This document shows positions 54,112 through 64,000 of a stretch of 64,000 nt of DNA, piece after piece. The translations under genes were made by a program, and so were the position numbers. Each line of letters starts with the position of its first letter. Position 1 is the stretch's first letter. Origin of the DNA: Akebia trifoliata (Eukaryota > Streptophyta > Magnoliopsida > Ranunculales > Lardizabalaceae). The stretch spans positions 13,261,540-13,325,539 of the forward strand of contig CM030705.1 of the NCBI GenBank assembly GCA_017979445.1, written 5' to 3'. The notes beneath the pieces were generated by a model that did no database searches, was not told the origin of the DNA, and saw only the letters and a list, made by a program, of their open reading frames with translations.

Positions 54112-55739
54112 TGTGGACACGGGATTTTTGACATTTTCGAAAACATCCCTCCACTTTGGGGTGTTTTGGAGTCGCCACCATTCATTTTCGGAAATGGGTG
54201 TGAATGGTCACCCGAAGTTGTATTTTTGAAAAACATGTCATTTTGACATTTTTTGATGACTCTCGTATGGATAGAGCATGTTTGGTCCAACCTTGATTCA
54301 AGGTAAGGGGGTCCATTTATGGAGTAGGGAAGGTGTTAGGCACCCTACTCCATCCACCATAGGTGGTAACCTCGGATTCGATTTTTTGAAATAAAATGAA
54401 AATGAAAATGAAAATAAAAGAAAATCGGTGTGTGCCCTCAAGTGTGAGGGGCTTCGATGTTGGTTCAAATCATTAAGGGCACCCTTATGAAGAAGGGGCC
54501 CTTTGGTGATTTAAACCATAGTGGTGTGTGTGCCAATGTGTAGGAAAGGGGTGAGTAGAGGAGGGGAGTTGAGGGGGGTATTCCTTTTGTCCAAATCCAC
54601 CTTGACCTTCCTTGACTCCCTTTGACTTTCTTTGATGAGTCTTCTTTTTCTTTACTTGACTTGTTTGAGAGAAGGTTGAGAGTTGAGAGTTGAGAGTTGG
54701 GTGTTGAGAGTAGAGAATTGAGATGAGTTGTGATTTTTTAGAGTTTTTTTGTCAAATTTTCATTAGGTATTGAGAGTTGAGAGTGATGGGGTTTTTATAG
54801 AGATTGTGGGGTTATTTTAGGGGTAGAGTTGGGTGAAAGATTGGGAAGTGGTAGAATGGTATGGGGTTTAAGAGAAGGGTATGTGTAAATTGATGGGATT
54901 TGAGGGGTATTTGTGTAAGAAGGTTAAATGGGTGAGTTTTGACCCAAATGGTTTGGATCCAACCCAACCCATTTGGGTTGAGTGTTTGGTGAGGTGAGTT
55001 TAAGGTAGTAGTTGTGATTAAATGGTGTTTGGTTTAAGAGAATGGATGATTTAATGAGGTGGTTGATGATATTTTGGGAGGGTGAGGGAGATGATGACAT
55101 GTGTCAAAGTGGGTGGAAATGAAGGGTTGAGATGAGTTGATATGAAAGGATGAGTGTTTGATTTGAGATGATAGGTGTAGGTGTAGATTGTAGAGATGGG
55201 TTTTGTAGGAAATGATGGGGGTAGATTAGGGGAGGGTGATAGGTTATGAGTGTTTGATTTGAGAGAATGGGTAGGATAGGTTAGGGTAGGGTTATGGGTT
55301 GAATTAATTTTTGGAGGGAAGTAATGGAGTTGGTTGGTTAGATGAGGGAGGTGGAAGGGGATGATGACATGTGTCATCTCTTGGTGATTGGTTTGATGTG
55401 ATGATGATGGGTTGGATTGGATTTGGATAGTGGATTGGGCTTTGGTTATGAGTTGGGCTTAGGTTGGATTAGGTTTAAGTTGGATTGGGTTTAGGTTGAA
55501 TGGTTTGGGCTTATGTTAGATTGGGCTTGGGTTTGGTTAAATAAAAATGGGTTTGGGGATTGAGTTGAGTGGACTAGTTTTTGGTCCGTGGGCTACGTAA
55601 GAAGCCTTGGGCCATTTATTGAAAAATGAATTACAAAATTCATTGGATTTTTGTAGGTTTGGGCCTCGGAGCCCATTCCAATTTTTACGATTTTTGGGGC
55701 ATTTTGCATCGAGGGCCCGATCAAATTTGGGTGTCTACA
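54112..55739. mobile_element. Solo LTR, family B copy 3 (1628 bp)
   Basis: It runs from TGTGGACACGGG to GGGTGTCTACA with a perfect GAGTT duplication (54107-54111 and 55740-55744). The left part has GGAGTCGCCACCATTC and GGAAGGTGTTAGGCACCC, as in the other family B LTRs. The interior is strongly G/T-biased, with a TTGAGAG-type short tandem repeat near 54670-54720. No internal domain or second LTR is found. Confidence 0.9.
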
Positions 55740-55900
55740 GAGTTGAATTTGAAAATCCTTTAATATTCAATAGGTTTAAGCTGTAGGGTAAATCAATATT
55801 TAAATCATAAGGTAAATCAATCCCAACTTTTCTTTATGCTTTATGCTTTATTACTTTAAGCTTTAGTTGTTAGCATTGATTTTTGTCTTGTGTAATTTTA

Positions 55901-55946
55901 GTCCCACATCGACTAGGAGAAGAATTGATTTACAATTCTTAAATAG
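55901..55946 (+). promoter_or_regulatory. USE plus TATA-like motif pair, plant snRNA-promoter type
   Basis: GTCCCACATCG (55901-55911) is a perfect match to the plant snRNA upstream sequence element. A TTAAATAG box starts at 55939, about 27 bases later. I recognise no U-snRNA, U3, U6 or 7SL sequence in the next 300 bases. It resembles the pair at 15932. Confidence 0.45.
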
Positions 55947-57611
55947 TTATACTTCTAATAATTTTAAAGTTGATAGAAGTAGTGGACAGGCTCAAACGAG
56001 CACACGGGAGCCCAAGAAAAAACCCAAGGTTCCAATTAGGATTTAGATCCACCGGTCTGAAAACCTTAATGCATACACGTAAGGGGGTGCAAAATCTCAA
56101 ATTTATACCTCACGTGGGTATGCGCGCAAATTCTCATTTTTTTCTTTAATTATCAAGGCACATATGTCTATTCTGAATCAACACAATTCCAACACCTACA
56201 AACTGTGGTACCATAGTAGGAGCGAATTTTGTTTTAAGACGGTGTTTTGTGTATGTCTCAACCATTTATTTTAAGTAATATTTTCCTGTTACATTCAAGT
56301 GTCCCTAGAACAGTGCAGTTTTGTATCTCTGGGAAAAAAAATTTATGGTTCTATCACATGCCATGTCAGGGAGCATAAATCAGAGGAGGGCATAAAAAAA
56401 AATCATCATTTTTAAAAATTAGAAGTGATTATCTCAATTGTGGGTCCACCTTTTTCAATAATAGAACCCTTTAAGGTCTAAAACTTTGGTAGGTAATATG
56501 TTCTACCAATATCGTAATATGGGTGGTCAACCAACTGACGCATCAATTGAGTTCAATTCAATATCTGCAGATCCAAACAAAAAGAAAAAAGGAAAATATA
56601 TATATATATATATATATCTTAATTAAGCTTAAACTGATCAACTGTAAGTCTGTAATAAGAGTAAGAGATTATAATAATCTTAAGCAATTGACTAGGTTCC
56701 ATTCATCAGACCAGAAGTAGGGATCAACCAAAATCAGCCTCGAATTTGGAGACTTGTCACCCATTGTTGACCCAAATAAAAAATTGATGATGTCAATTTT
56801 TCCTTCAAAACTTAATTTGTTAATTTGATAAGCTAAGTATCGTTAAATAACATATAGAAATTAATTAACGTAGTTATATGAGAGAGAATCTAGGGTAGAT
56901 CCTCCCCTTGCATGTGGCAACATTTAAGTGGGGGTGGTTAAAAGGTGTGGTACCTGCAAAGATAATTGGCTTGGCATGACTAAGTCGACCTCGTAACCAT
57001 GTTTGAGTAGTGGAGTAGATACTTGAGGCGAGTATTCCCTCAATTGTATTGGGAGAGTATCCCAAGAATCTTGGAGTGATGGAACATATCAATTATGTTC
57101 TCTTCAAAATAGATAACTTCCAACCTCACGAAGGCTTTCCTTTATCTAATCTAAAGATTCAGAAGAGGATCATGAAAAATCCTCTTCAAGAAGAAAGGGG
57201 TGATGTGATCAAACATATTAAGGAAAGGAAAATAGTAGACGAGGTCATGAGGGGAAATGACTTTTGGGTGATGGCTTGATCATTACCTTTTACAATATTG
57301 ATACTAACTTGAGCGTTGGAGGATATTTGACAAGTACCACACTGGTGCCTCAGCTTGAGGAAAGAAGACGAATTTACCATTGAAACTAGCGTGTTCGAGG
57401 TATGTTAAAGAATTAACCTACAATATTATTTATAATTATCTTCTTTACATTTTGATCATTCGTTGCATTATAATAAATTTGTACCAATTTTTTTATAAAC
57501 AATGGCCCAATTGTATGATCAACTATAATCAATAGTAAAAAAAAAAAAAATTATAAAGATTTGTTTAGAATGTGGAAGTGAGATCAATGGTAGCAATTTT
57601 TGAGAGTATAT
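55947..57611. other. Intergenic sequence, unassigned frames at about 56870-57280
   Basis: 56870-57280 has overlapping short frames on both strands (for example FQPHEGFPLSNLKIQKRI on the plus strand) that I do not recognise. A (TA)n tract lies near 56597-56619. If a transcript starts after the USE/TATA pair, it would lie at about 55970 onward. Confidence 0.4.
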
Positions 57612-57801
57612 AACCCCCAAACGGTTGGTCAGATGGCTAAGAGGACCTAGCCTTTGGAAATAGATGTCTTAAGTTTGAATCACTCCTTAAGGGGGGGGGG
57701 GGGGGGGGGGGGCTATGTGTATAAGTGGGGGGGAGGGGACTGCACATGCCTGAGGAATAATCGGGTGCTCGAAGAGGCTTGGATGCATTGAACAAAAAAA
57801 A
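57612..57801 (+). mobile_element. tRNA-derived SINE with an internal poly(G) tract
   Basis: The head GGTTGGTCAGATGGCTAAGA resembles an A box, and AAGTTTGAATCACTCC (about 57670-57685) a B box. The body continues to an A-rich tail (57794-57801). A run of 22 G (57691-57712) interrupts the body. The fold does not close as a tRNA. Confidence 0.55.
57691..57712. repeat. Poly(G) homopolymer of 22
   Basis: An uninterrupted G run followed within 30 bases by GGGGGGGAGGGG. It is a strong G-quadruplex candidate or a hard-to-sequence region whose length may be inexact. Confidence 0.9.
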
Positions 57802-57894
57802 CAGTTTCAACAATATACTAACTTGATGTGTTTGGAATGATCAATAGCAATATCTCAACTACACACCTGTTGAGAATTGTGAACTCTCACTTTC

Positions 57895-58190
57895 TTAAAG
57901 CAACTCCAACGCAAAATAGGCATATCTGTCAGGAATATCTCCTAGGCATTTCATTGTGGATAGTCATTTTTGTTTATTCAAGGGGTCTTCACTCCAACTG
58001 TACTACCAAAATGACTCTCCACAAATTCAGGTATAGTAAAATATTTTACAATTGTTATCATTTTTTATCACCAACAGTAGAGTGAAATTCACTCTCTTTT
58101 TTTTCTTCTCCCACTTTCTCTCTCTCTCTCTCTCTCCAAAGTATTTCAAACTAAAGAGCCCAGTCTGAGTGTGTTGGAGTGCTTTGGGAG
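57895..58190. mobile_element. Short TIR element
   Basis: AAAGCAACTCCAACGC at the left and GTGTTGGAGTGCTTT at the right are near complements. Inside are a (TC)n tract (58108-58135) and no coding sequence. No target duplication was recognised. Confidence 0.45.
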
Positions 58191-58788
58191 ACTCTAGCTT
58201 TGTAAAATGATAGTTGAAAGAAGATACAAAGCCCGAGTTCAACTGGATTGAAATTGCTTTTAGAGTATTGAAACTCTTGGGGGGTGGTAGAGGTTCAATA
58301 AAGGACTTTTTCTAGACTCAATTGTTGAGGCTCTCTATCAACATCACCGTTAAGATATGTAGAAAACACAAGTTTTCTCAAGATTAATTTCAATCTTCTT
58401 CGGATTAATAGACTTTTTACTAAGAGTACATATTTCTTGAGAATCCAACTATCCCACTTATGTCGAGGGAGAGCTTCTACCCATTGGTGAGGCTAGCATT
58501 TTCCCAAAGATTAGGGATCTCTTTAGGGAGAGAGAAAGAGAGAGGAACAAATAAAGAAGGGAATCTAATTAACATGTATATTAGCCCTCATTAGAAAATC
58601 AGTCCTAAACCAATTTCTCTCTTAAATGGGTATGTAAGATCATCTCCAGCCCTTAGACAAAGAGTCAAATCTGGATTAGAGTAGAAATGAGTTAAAAACA
58701 AGCCCCACTACTCATTTCTCATCCATATTTCACGTAAACCTTTTATGGGTTCAAAGGTCACCTGTCATACCGCAATTACGAAAAGGGG

Positions 58789-59687
58789 GCTGCTATCAAC
58801 ACCCCAACTTTTACCTATTATACCCATTAAAGAATAAATAAGTGATATTTATGAAAACATGAACGACTTTTATTCTAATTACGGTTACGATAAACTATTC
58901 ATTTTATTGACAAAAAACATGAACATGGTACACTGTTCACTTTTACACATCTACAAACTCTTAAATTTAAAAATGACCAACTTACGAATTCCTAGATATT
59001 AAAAGTGACAAATTTATGAGCTCGTAGACGCAAAGTGAATTGTGTATCGTATGCATGTTTTGGGAATTAAAATGAACATTGTATTAAAACTAGAATTACG
59101 ACATATTAAACGCATGATATTGGTATTCACCCAATAAATAAAAGGTGAATCTTCATTTTGTGAATTGAATATGATAAAATTCTGAATTCAGTACACTATT
59201 CATTTTAATTCTCAAAATATGCTTTTATCATTTTTATAACCTATTTGTCACTTTGTCACTATTAATATCTACAAATTCGTAGATATACCAATGAATTCAT
59301 TGATTATATAATAATGATGAATTCACTCGAAATGCATATTTTGGGAATTAAAATGAATAATGTATCAAAATCAGAATTTTGACATACGTTGCGTACGTTT
59401 TGGGAAAAATCCCATAAATAAATTGTTAAAAATAAGTAAAAGTTGATGCGCCATTAGAAGCTCAACTCATTTTTATTTAATTGTTGTTAGATCTCTACGT
59501 TTAGCTGCTATTAGGAGCTCCATGTTAAAATTTTCTTGAACTGGTATTACAAATGTTGAGATAATAACTTGAGCCAAACCATTGTTATGTGTGAAATGTG
59601 TTTTGATCTTCGATTAGTGTAAGATAAATAATTTAAGAAATTGGGGTGTAATAAGTAAACGTTGCGTGCCAATAGCAGTTCTCTCTA
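58789..59687. mobile_element. MITE of the GAGAGCTGCTA family, enlarged copy
   Basis: The left end GGCTGCTATCAACACCCCAA and the right end GTGCCAATAGCAGTTCTCTC match the ends of the 32693-33039 element. The middle is longer (about 900 bp), with GGGAATTAAAATGAA repeats in both orientations and an internal second end pair near 59450-59530, suggesting a nested copy. Confidence 0.6.
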
Positions 59688-59897
59688 TAATTAAAAAAAA
59701 AAAAAAAATTTTGAGCTTTTCATGGAGTACTTATTACACAAGCCAACAAAATGCAGAAAAAACTCATTTACTTGTCCGTAATCAAACATGCCCTAAAAGA
59801 AACAACTTTTATAAATTCTCACAAGAATTCCCAAATCGAAGAAAAATTCACCTTTTTTTTTTCGATCCAACAGATCAACAACAACACAGAGATCTCA

Positions 59898-60647
59898 TCA
59901 AACAGCAAGAGAAATCTCACTAAAATCAAGTTGACTCGCGATCTCTTCCAACTGTTTCTTAACACTCATATCGATCAATTTCGATCCAGAACTCCCATAC
60001 CTAACCGTAAACCCTGCAACGAGAGACGGATCGATCACAGTTTTGATCCTCACATTCTTCGCTCCTGTCAACCTCTGTACTCCCTTGGCGATCTGCGCCA
60101 AATGCTGAGACTCCAAATTCACTACCGAAGTCACAATTGCCAACTCTGTATCAGTCATTTTGTTGTAAACAATCTCGAATTCCTTCACAATCTCCTTAAT
60201 CATATCGATTCGCTTCATGTCGACCAAAATGTTTAAGAAATTCTCCGTATAAGGTTGTAGTTTCGAAGTGCTCGCGATATCGTCGATTACTTCGCGTTTC
60301 TTCTCCAAAGCGATGACTGGATTCGCGAAGAATTTGAAGATCTGAGGTTCAGAGAAGAGTTTATCGAGTTTTTCCAATTCTTCGCTTGTTGATTCTAGGG
60401 TTCCGTTTGATTTCGCGGCCTCTGCGAGTGCGGCGGCGTAGCTTGTCGCGGCTGAGTCCGCCATTTTTGCGCCGGAAGCTCCACCGCGGTGTCTGGTTTT
60501 TGCGGTGAGTTTTGGGATTTTGAGAGATGGAAATGAACTGGAGAATGATAATCGGACGGGTTTTAGGGTTAGGGTTTTGCCCAAAATTCTAGTAGACGGT
60601 GGAGATTTAGCTTGGAAAGCTACTGGAGATTGTTGCAGAGCTGCCAT
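59898..60647 (-). CDS. ATPD: Chloroplast F1Fo ATP synthase delta subunit
   Basis: A single exon encodes 249 aa. Residues 1 to about 60 are a Ser/Arg-rich plastid transit peptide. The mature part follows the OSCP/delta family: SYAAALAEAAKSNGTLE at the start, then LFSEPQIFKFFANPVIALE, then IVTSVVNLESQHLAQIAKGV, then the conserved C-terminal GFTVRYGSSGSKLIDMSVKK and a final LEEIASQL. Delta links the top of the F1 head to the peripheral stalk in the thylakoid ATP synthase. The length is normal for the plant protein and there is no break. A GATAA motif lies on the minus strand near 60786-60782, about 135 nt upstream of the ATG, and could be a light-response I-box core. That is only suggestive. Confidence 0.96.
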   Translation of the reverse strand: MAALQQSPVAFQAKSPPSTRILGKTLTLKPVRLSFSSSFPSLKIPKLTAKTRHRGGASGAKMADSAATSYAAALAEAAKSNGTLESTSEELEKLDKLFSEPQIFKFFANPVIALEKKREVIDDIASTSKLQPYTENFLNILVDMKRIDMIKEIVKEFEIVYNKMTDTELAIVTSVVNLESQHLAQIAKGVQRLTGAKNVRIKTVIDPSLVAGFTVRYGSSGSKLIDMSVKKQLEEIASQLDFSEISLAV

Positions 60648-61585
60648 TCTTGCTGCTTTTGGTGAGAGAGAGAGGTTTTTTGTGGGTTTTGTTTGGCTGA
60701 AAATTGGAGAAATGAGTTTGGATGGAAATGGACGGTTGAGATTTAATGGGAGTTTGATGATGTATGGTGTAAATCCAGTAGATTATCTTCAACCGTAGCC
60801 TCTTATTAGGAACTAATAAGAAGTTGCCATGTGGACTGGATAGCAATTTTGATAAGTGGGGTTGAGAGATTTCTAACACACAGTGACTAAAATGCCCTCC
60901 TTCCTTCTGCTCTTCGATAATTGTGCGTGCTCCATTGGAATGTATATTTTATTAGAGGAGAATGAGTTTCCTTACCATGATAGTGAGGAAAAAGGCTTTG
61001 GTAAGCCTCATCCACCATAACAAAAGGCCTCGAAATGCATAAAACAAGACTTACCTGTTTCACACATCTCGAGGTCTTTTTATGGTGGATGAATTTTGAT
61101 GTTAGCCAAGGGATTAAATTAAAATTGGATTTTGTGTTTTAATCCTAATTTTAATTTTCATTAGTATGTAAATTGTTAAAATAAATGTTAATAAATATTG
61201 ATTAATATTTATTTAAAATTGATTTAAATAAAATTAATTTATTTTATTTTAAAATGATATTTGAAAGTTACTTTATGGTTAGTGTACTTTTTGTTAAAGA
61301 AAAGTAAGTATTTTTAAAAATAACATTTCTATTGGTTGATAACTTTTCACATAGATTGAAATTTGTAAAAGTTCTTTTTGACTCATTTTTCAAATATTTT
61401 ATAAATCCTACATTGCTTTTTAAATGTTTTGGAGGGATTTTTTAAACCTATAAATAAGAACATATTCTCAACTCTTTCTTCATTCCAAAGACTCTCCTTG
61501 AGAGCTCCTAATGGCTTCAAAGTATATGAAAATTTAATAATTCTTTTTTATTTTATTTATATATATATATAATAAGAAAGAAAGA

Positions 61586-61590
<5 letters not shown>
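60648..61590. other. ATPD upstream region and intergenic sequence
   Basis: 60648-60900 is the ATPD leader and promoter. 61000-61085 has an inverted pair (CCTCATCCACCATAACAAAA and TTTTTATGGTGGATG) with GGCCTCGA and CTCGAGGTC inside, a small hairpin element. The rest is AT-rich with no gene. Confidence 0.45.

Positions 61591-61629
<39 letters not shown>
61591..61629. repeat. (AG)n microsatellite
   Basis: About 19 uninterrupted AG units after a GAAA-rich run. Confidence 0.95.
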
Positions 61630-61632
<3 letters not shown>

Positions 61633-62129
61633 TTAAATATTTAATAGGGCCGTCCAATTTTAGATAGGCACCAAGGCTGATCTGAAAAGTGTCGAAGGGG
61701 CCTAAGGGTGCTTAACGGATTCCTTGATCCGAATAAGTGCCTAGTAGTTCCAATGGGTTTCATACCTATTGAGATTCAAAAATCATTTACGAATGGGTGT
61801 GACTTTTATAATTGTTATATATTTATGGAGATCAATTTTGTTAAAAAAAATAATAATAATTCAAAAATTTTCTACAAAAAGAGGCATTCGTGTATCCGAG
61901 ATTCTGTGTGACAGATTTTCTCAAAATAGTGCAAATTTTGAGGAAATATACAGTTGTGTTAGAACTGGGCTCTATTGTATCTTGAAGATAAGTTCGCCAG
62001 CAACTCATCTGCATTTTCGTGTTCAATAGGAATGGGGGCATCTATTGTCTATAAGACAACATAGATTACTACGTGCCTCAAAGTAATATTTTCAAGTTCT
62101 ATTTTTATAACAATTTATAGACAACAGAT
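61630..62129. other. Possible 5' LTR or leader of the following copia element; not resolved
   Basis: It precedes a copia gag relic, so a 5' LTR is expected here. I find no TGGTATCAGAGC primer site and no second LTR for comparison, because the right end is outside the window. Confidence 0.35.
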
Positions 62130-64000
62130 TATTGCTCTAATGATACAAAGCATCAAATTTATGAATCAAGAACTTGTAAAACTTGATCGTTTTGATGGGT
62201 CAAATTTCAAACGATGGCAATAGAAGGTGTTCTTTATGCTCCGTCAATTTAAGGTTGCTTATGTGCTTACAACAGCATGTCTAACTATTTCAACGGATGC
62301 AATTTCTGAACAAATCGACGCTCAACGAAAATGATAAGATGATGATCTGGATTGTCGAGATCATGTACTCAATGCAATGACTGACAGATTGTTCAACTCG
62401 TTTTGCAAGTACACAACTGCTAAAAAATTATGAGACTCACTAGAGAAGAAGTATTTAATCGAAAGTGCGGGTACAAAAACTTTTTTAGTTTCTAAATACT
62501 TTGATTTTAAAATGACAGAAAATAAAACTATTCTTGAACAAGTTCAAGAGTTGTAATTTATTATTACTGAGATGGAGGAAGAAAATATTAAATTTCCCGA
62601 AAGTTTTCAAGTGGGTGCAATAATCTCCAAATTACCACCCAGTTGGAAAGACTATAGAAAAACCATATCTCATAATAAAAATTTGCAAACTCTAGATGAG
62701 ATTTTCAAATGTTTAAAAATAGAAGAAGAAAATAAGATCAGAGATAAAAAGGATGATCGCTCTGAATCTATTAAGGCTCATATAGTTGAGTTTGTAATTC
62801 AAGAAAAGAAAAAATACAACAAGCCTTTTACCAATAGAAAATCATTCAAGAAATTTATCAGAAAAAATGGTCATGGTCAGTTCAAAAAGAATGAAAGCGA
62901 CTGTTATGTGTGTGAGAAAAAATGACATTTTGCAAGAGATTGTAGAAAACGTCAAGGTAAAAAATAGAAAACCTAATCTAACATGGTAGGAGATGTAGTG
63001 GTTGCCATTGTGTCTGAAGTAAATATGGTTGAAACAAAAGGACATTGGTGGATCGACTCAGGTGCAACACGACATGTGTCATTTGATAGATCTGCTTTCA
63101 AATCATACAAAGTTCAAGATGAATGACAACTTTACATGGGAAATTCTTCTACCATCAAGATTGCGGGGTCCGGTACTGTGGAACTCAAACTCACTTCTGA
63201 AAAGATTCTCTTGTTGAAGAATGTTCTACATGCTCTAGAAATTAGGAAGAATTTAATTTCTGCTTGTATGTTAGACAAAAATGGGTTCAAGTTAGTCCTT
63301 CATTCTGGAAAACTGATCTTGACCAAAGATGATATTTTCATTGGTAAAGGGTATGTTGTAAACAATATGATTAAGTTGAATGTAATTAATGAAAGTACTT
63401 TTCCTTATATTGTTGAATCTTTTGATTTGTGGCATGCTAGATTAGGACATTTAAATTCTCAAGGTATAAACTATATGATGAATTTAAACTTAGTACCTAA
63501 GTTTAATAAAGAAAATGATGATAAATGTCATATATGTATTCAGTCTAAAATAGTAAAAAAATCACATCGTAGTGTAGAGAGAACTTCTACTATCTTAGAA
63601 TTAATACATTCAGATTTATGTGAATTAAATGGGATACTAACTAAAGGTGCTAAAAGATATTCACTTTTATTGATGACTTTAGTAGATACTGTTATATATA
63701 TTTGTTAAGAAACAAAAATGATGTTTTTGAAACTTTTAAATTATATAAAACAGAAGTAGAAAATCAATTAGAAAAGAAAATTAAAATTTTAAGAAGTGAT
63801 AGAGGAGGAGAATATTTTGGTAATAATTTTACTGTTTATTGTGAAAATTTTGAAATTATACATGAAACTTCTGCCCTTAAAACACCTCAACAAAAGGTGT
63901 AGCGGAACGCAAAAATAGGATATTAATAGAAATGATAAATTATATGCTAAGAAATTATGATTTACCTATGAATTTATAGGGTGAAGCTTTGTATTCTGCA
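62130..64000 (+). pseudogene. Second Ty1/copia gag-pol, degraded and cut by the window edge
   Basis: Gag starts near 62160 (LVKLDRFDGSNFKRWQ-like) with early stops. A clearer part (62572-62925) has ISKLPPSWKDYRKT and a zinc knuckle CYVCEKK, with a stop before HFARDC. Protease has DSGATRHV near 63055. The pre-integrase block has FDLWHARLGHLNSQG and a CHIC motif. Integrase begins with LIHSDLCE near 63605, changes frame near 63700, and has RSDRGGEYFGNNF and then TPQQ before stops near 63900. Its sequence and motif wording differ from the element at 38731, so it is another family. It cannot encode a working polyprotein in this part. Confidence 0.85.

Noticed and set aside
1..64000. CRISPR arrays, operons, bacterial-type promoters or phage genes
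   Set aside because: The window is plant nuclear DNA with spliced genes; no regularly spaced direct repeats with unique spacers were seen.

Overview
The window is nuclear DNA of a flowering plant, probably a woody dicot-like species with a TE-rich, AT-rich genome. The evidence is spliced GT-AG genes, a nuclear-encoded chloroplast ATP synthase delta subunit, a stomatal EPF peptide gene, a plant defensin-like gene, and many plant transposon types. I cannot name the species.

Four host genes look intact, all on the minus strand. (1) An EPF2-like secreted peptide gene with three short exons at 9256-11937 encodes 112 aa, and its exons are too short to show as long ORFs. (2) A cysteine-rich defensin-like gene lies at 17089-17511. 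(3) A WD40 gene orthologous to AAMP/Sqt1 has 11 exons between 32207 and 45111. I placed every splice junction, and the joined coding length is 1170 nt (389 aa). (4) A single-exon gene for chloroplast ATP synthase delta (ATPD) lies at 59898-60647.

The rest is mostly transposable elements and broken gene copies. Positions 1-3050 hold an end-to-end array of foldback elements separated by TA tracts. Positions 3.4-7.4 kb hold fragments of PP2C, TFIIA large subunit, a LINE and a BIG-like gene side by side. Positions 24.1-26.3 kb hold a near-perfect inverted repeat enclosing a broken beta-1,3-glucanase gene. Positions 47.7-53.5 kb hold a dead MULE-like region: a plant-mobile-domain pseudogene split by a solo LTR, then a MULE transposase relic. 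Five solo LTRs of two families can be delimited by 5-bp target duplications. A full-length but inactivated Ty1/copia element (38731-43618) lies inside a LINE inside AAMP intron 3. A second copia pseudo-element runs off the right end.

The AAMP gene acts as a TE trap. Its introns hold a hAT-like MITE, a SINE, a Tourist-like MITE, a Mutator-like MITE 12 nt from a splice donor, LINE pieces and the copia element. A hAT-like element ends about 80 bp upstream of its start codon. Exons and splice sites nevertheless remain intact, which suggests purifying selection on the gene.
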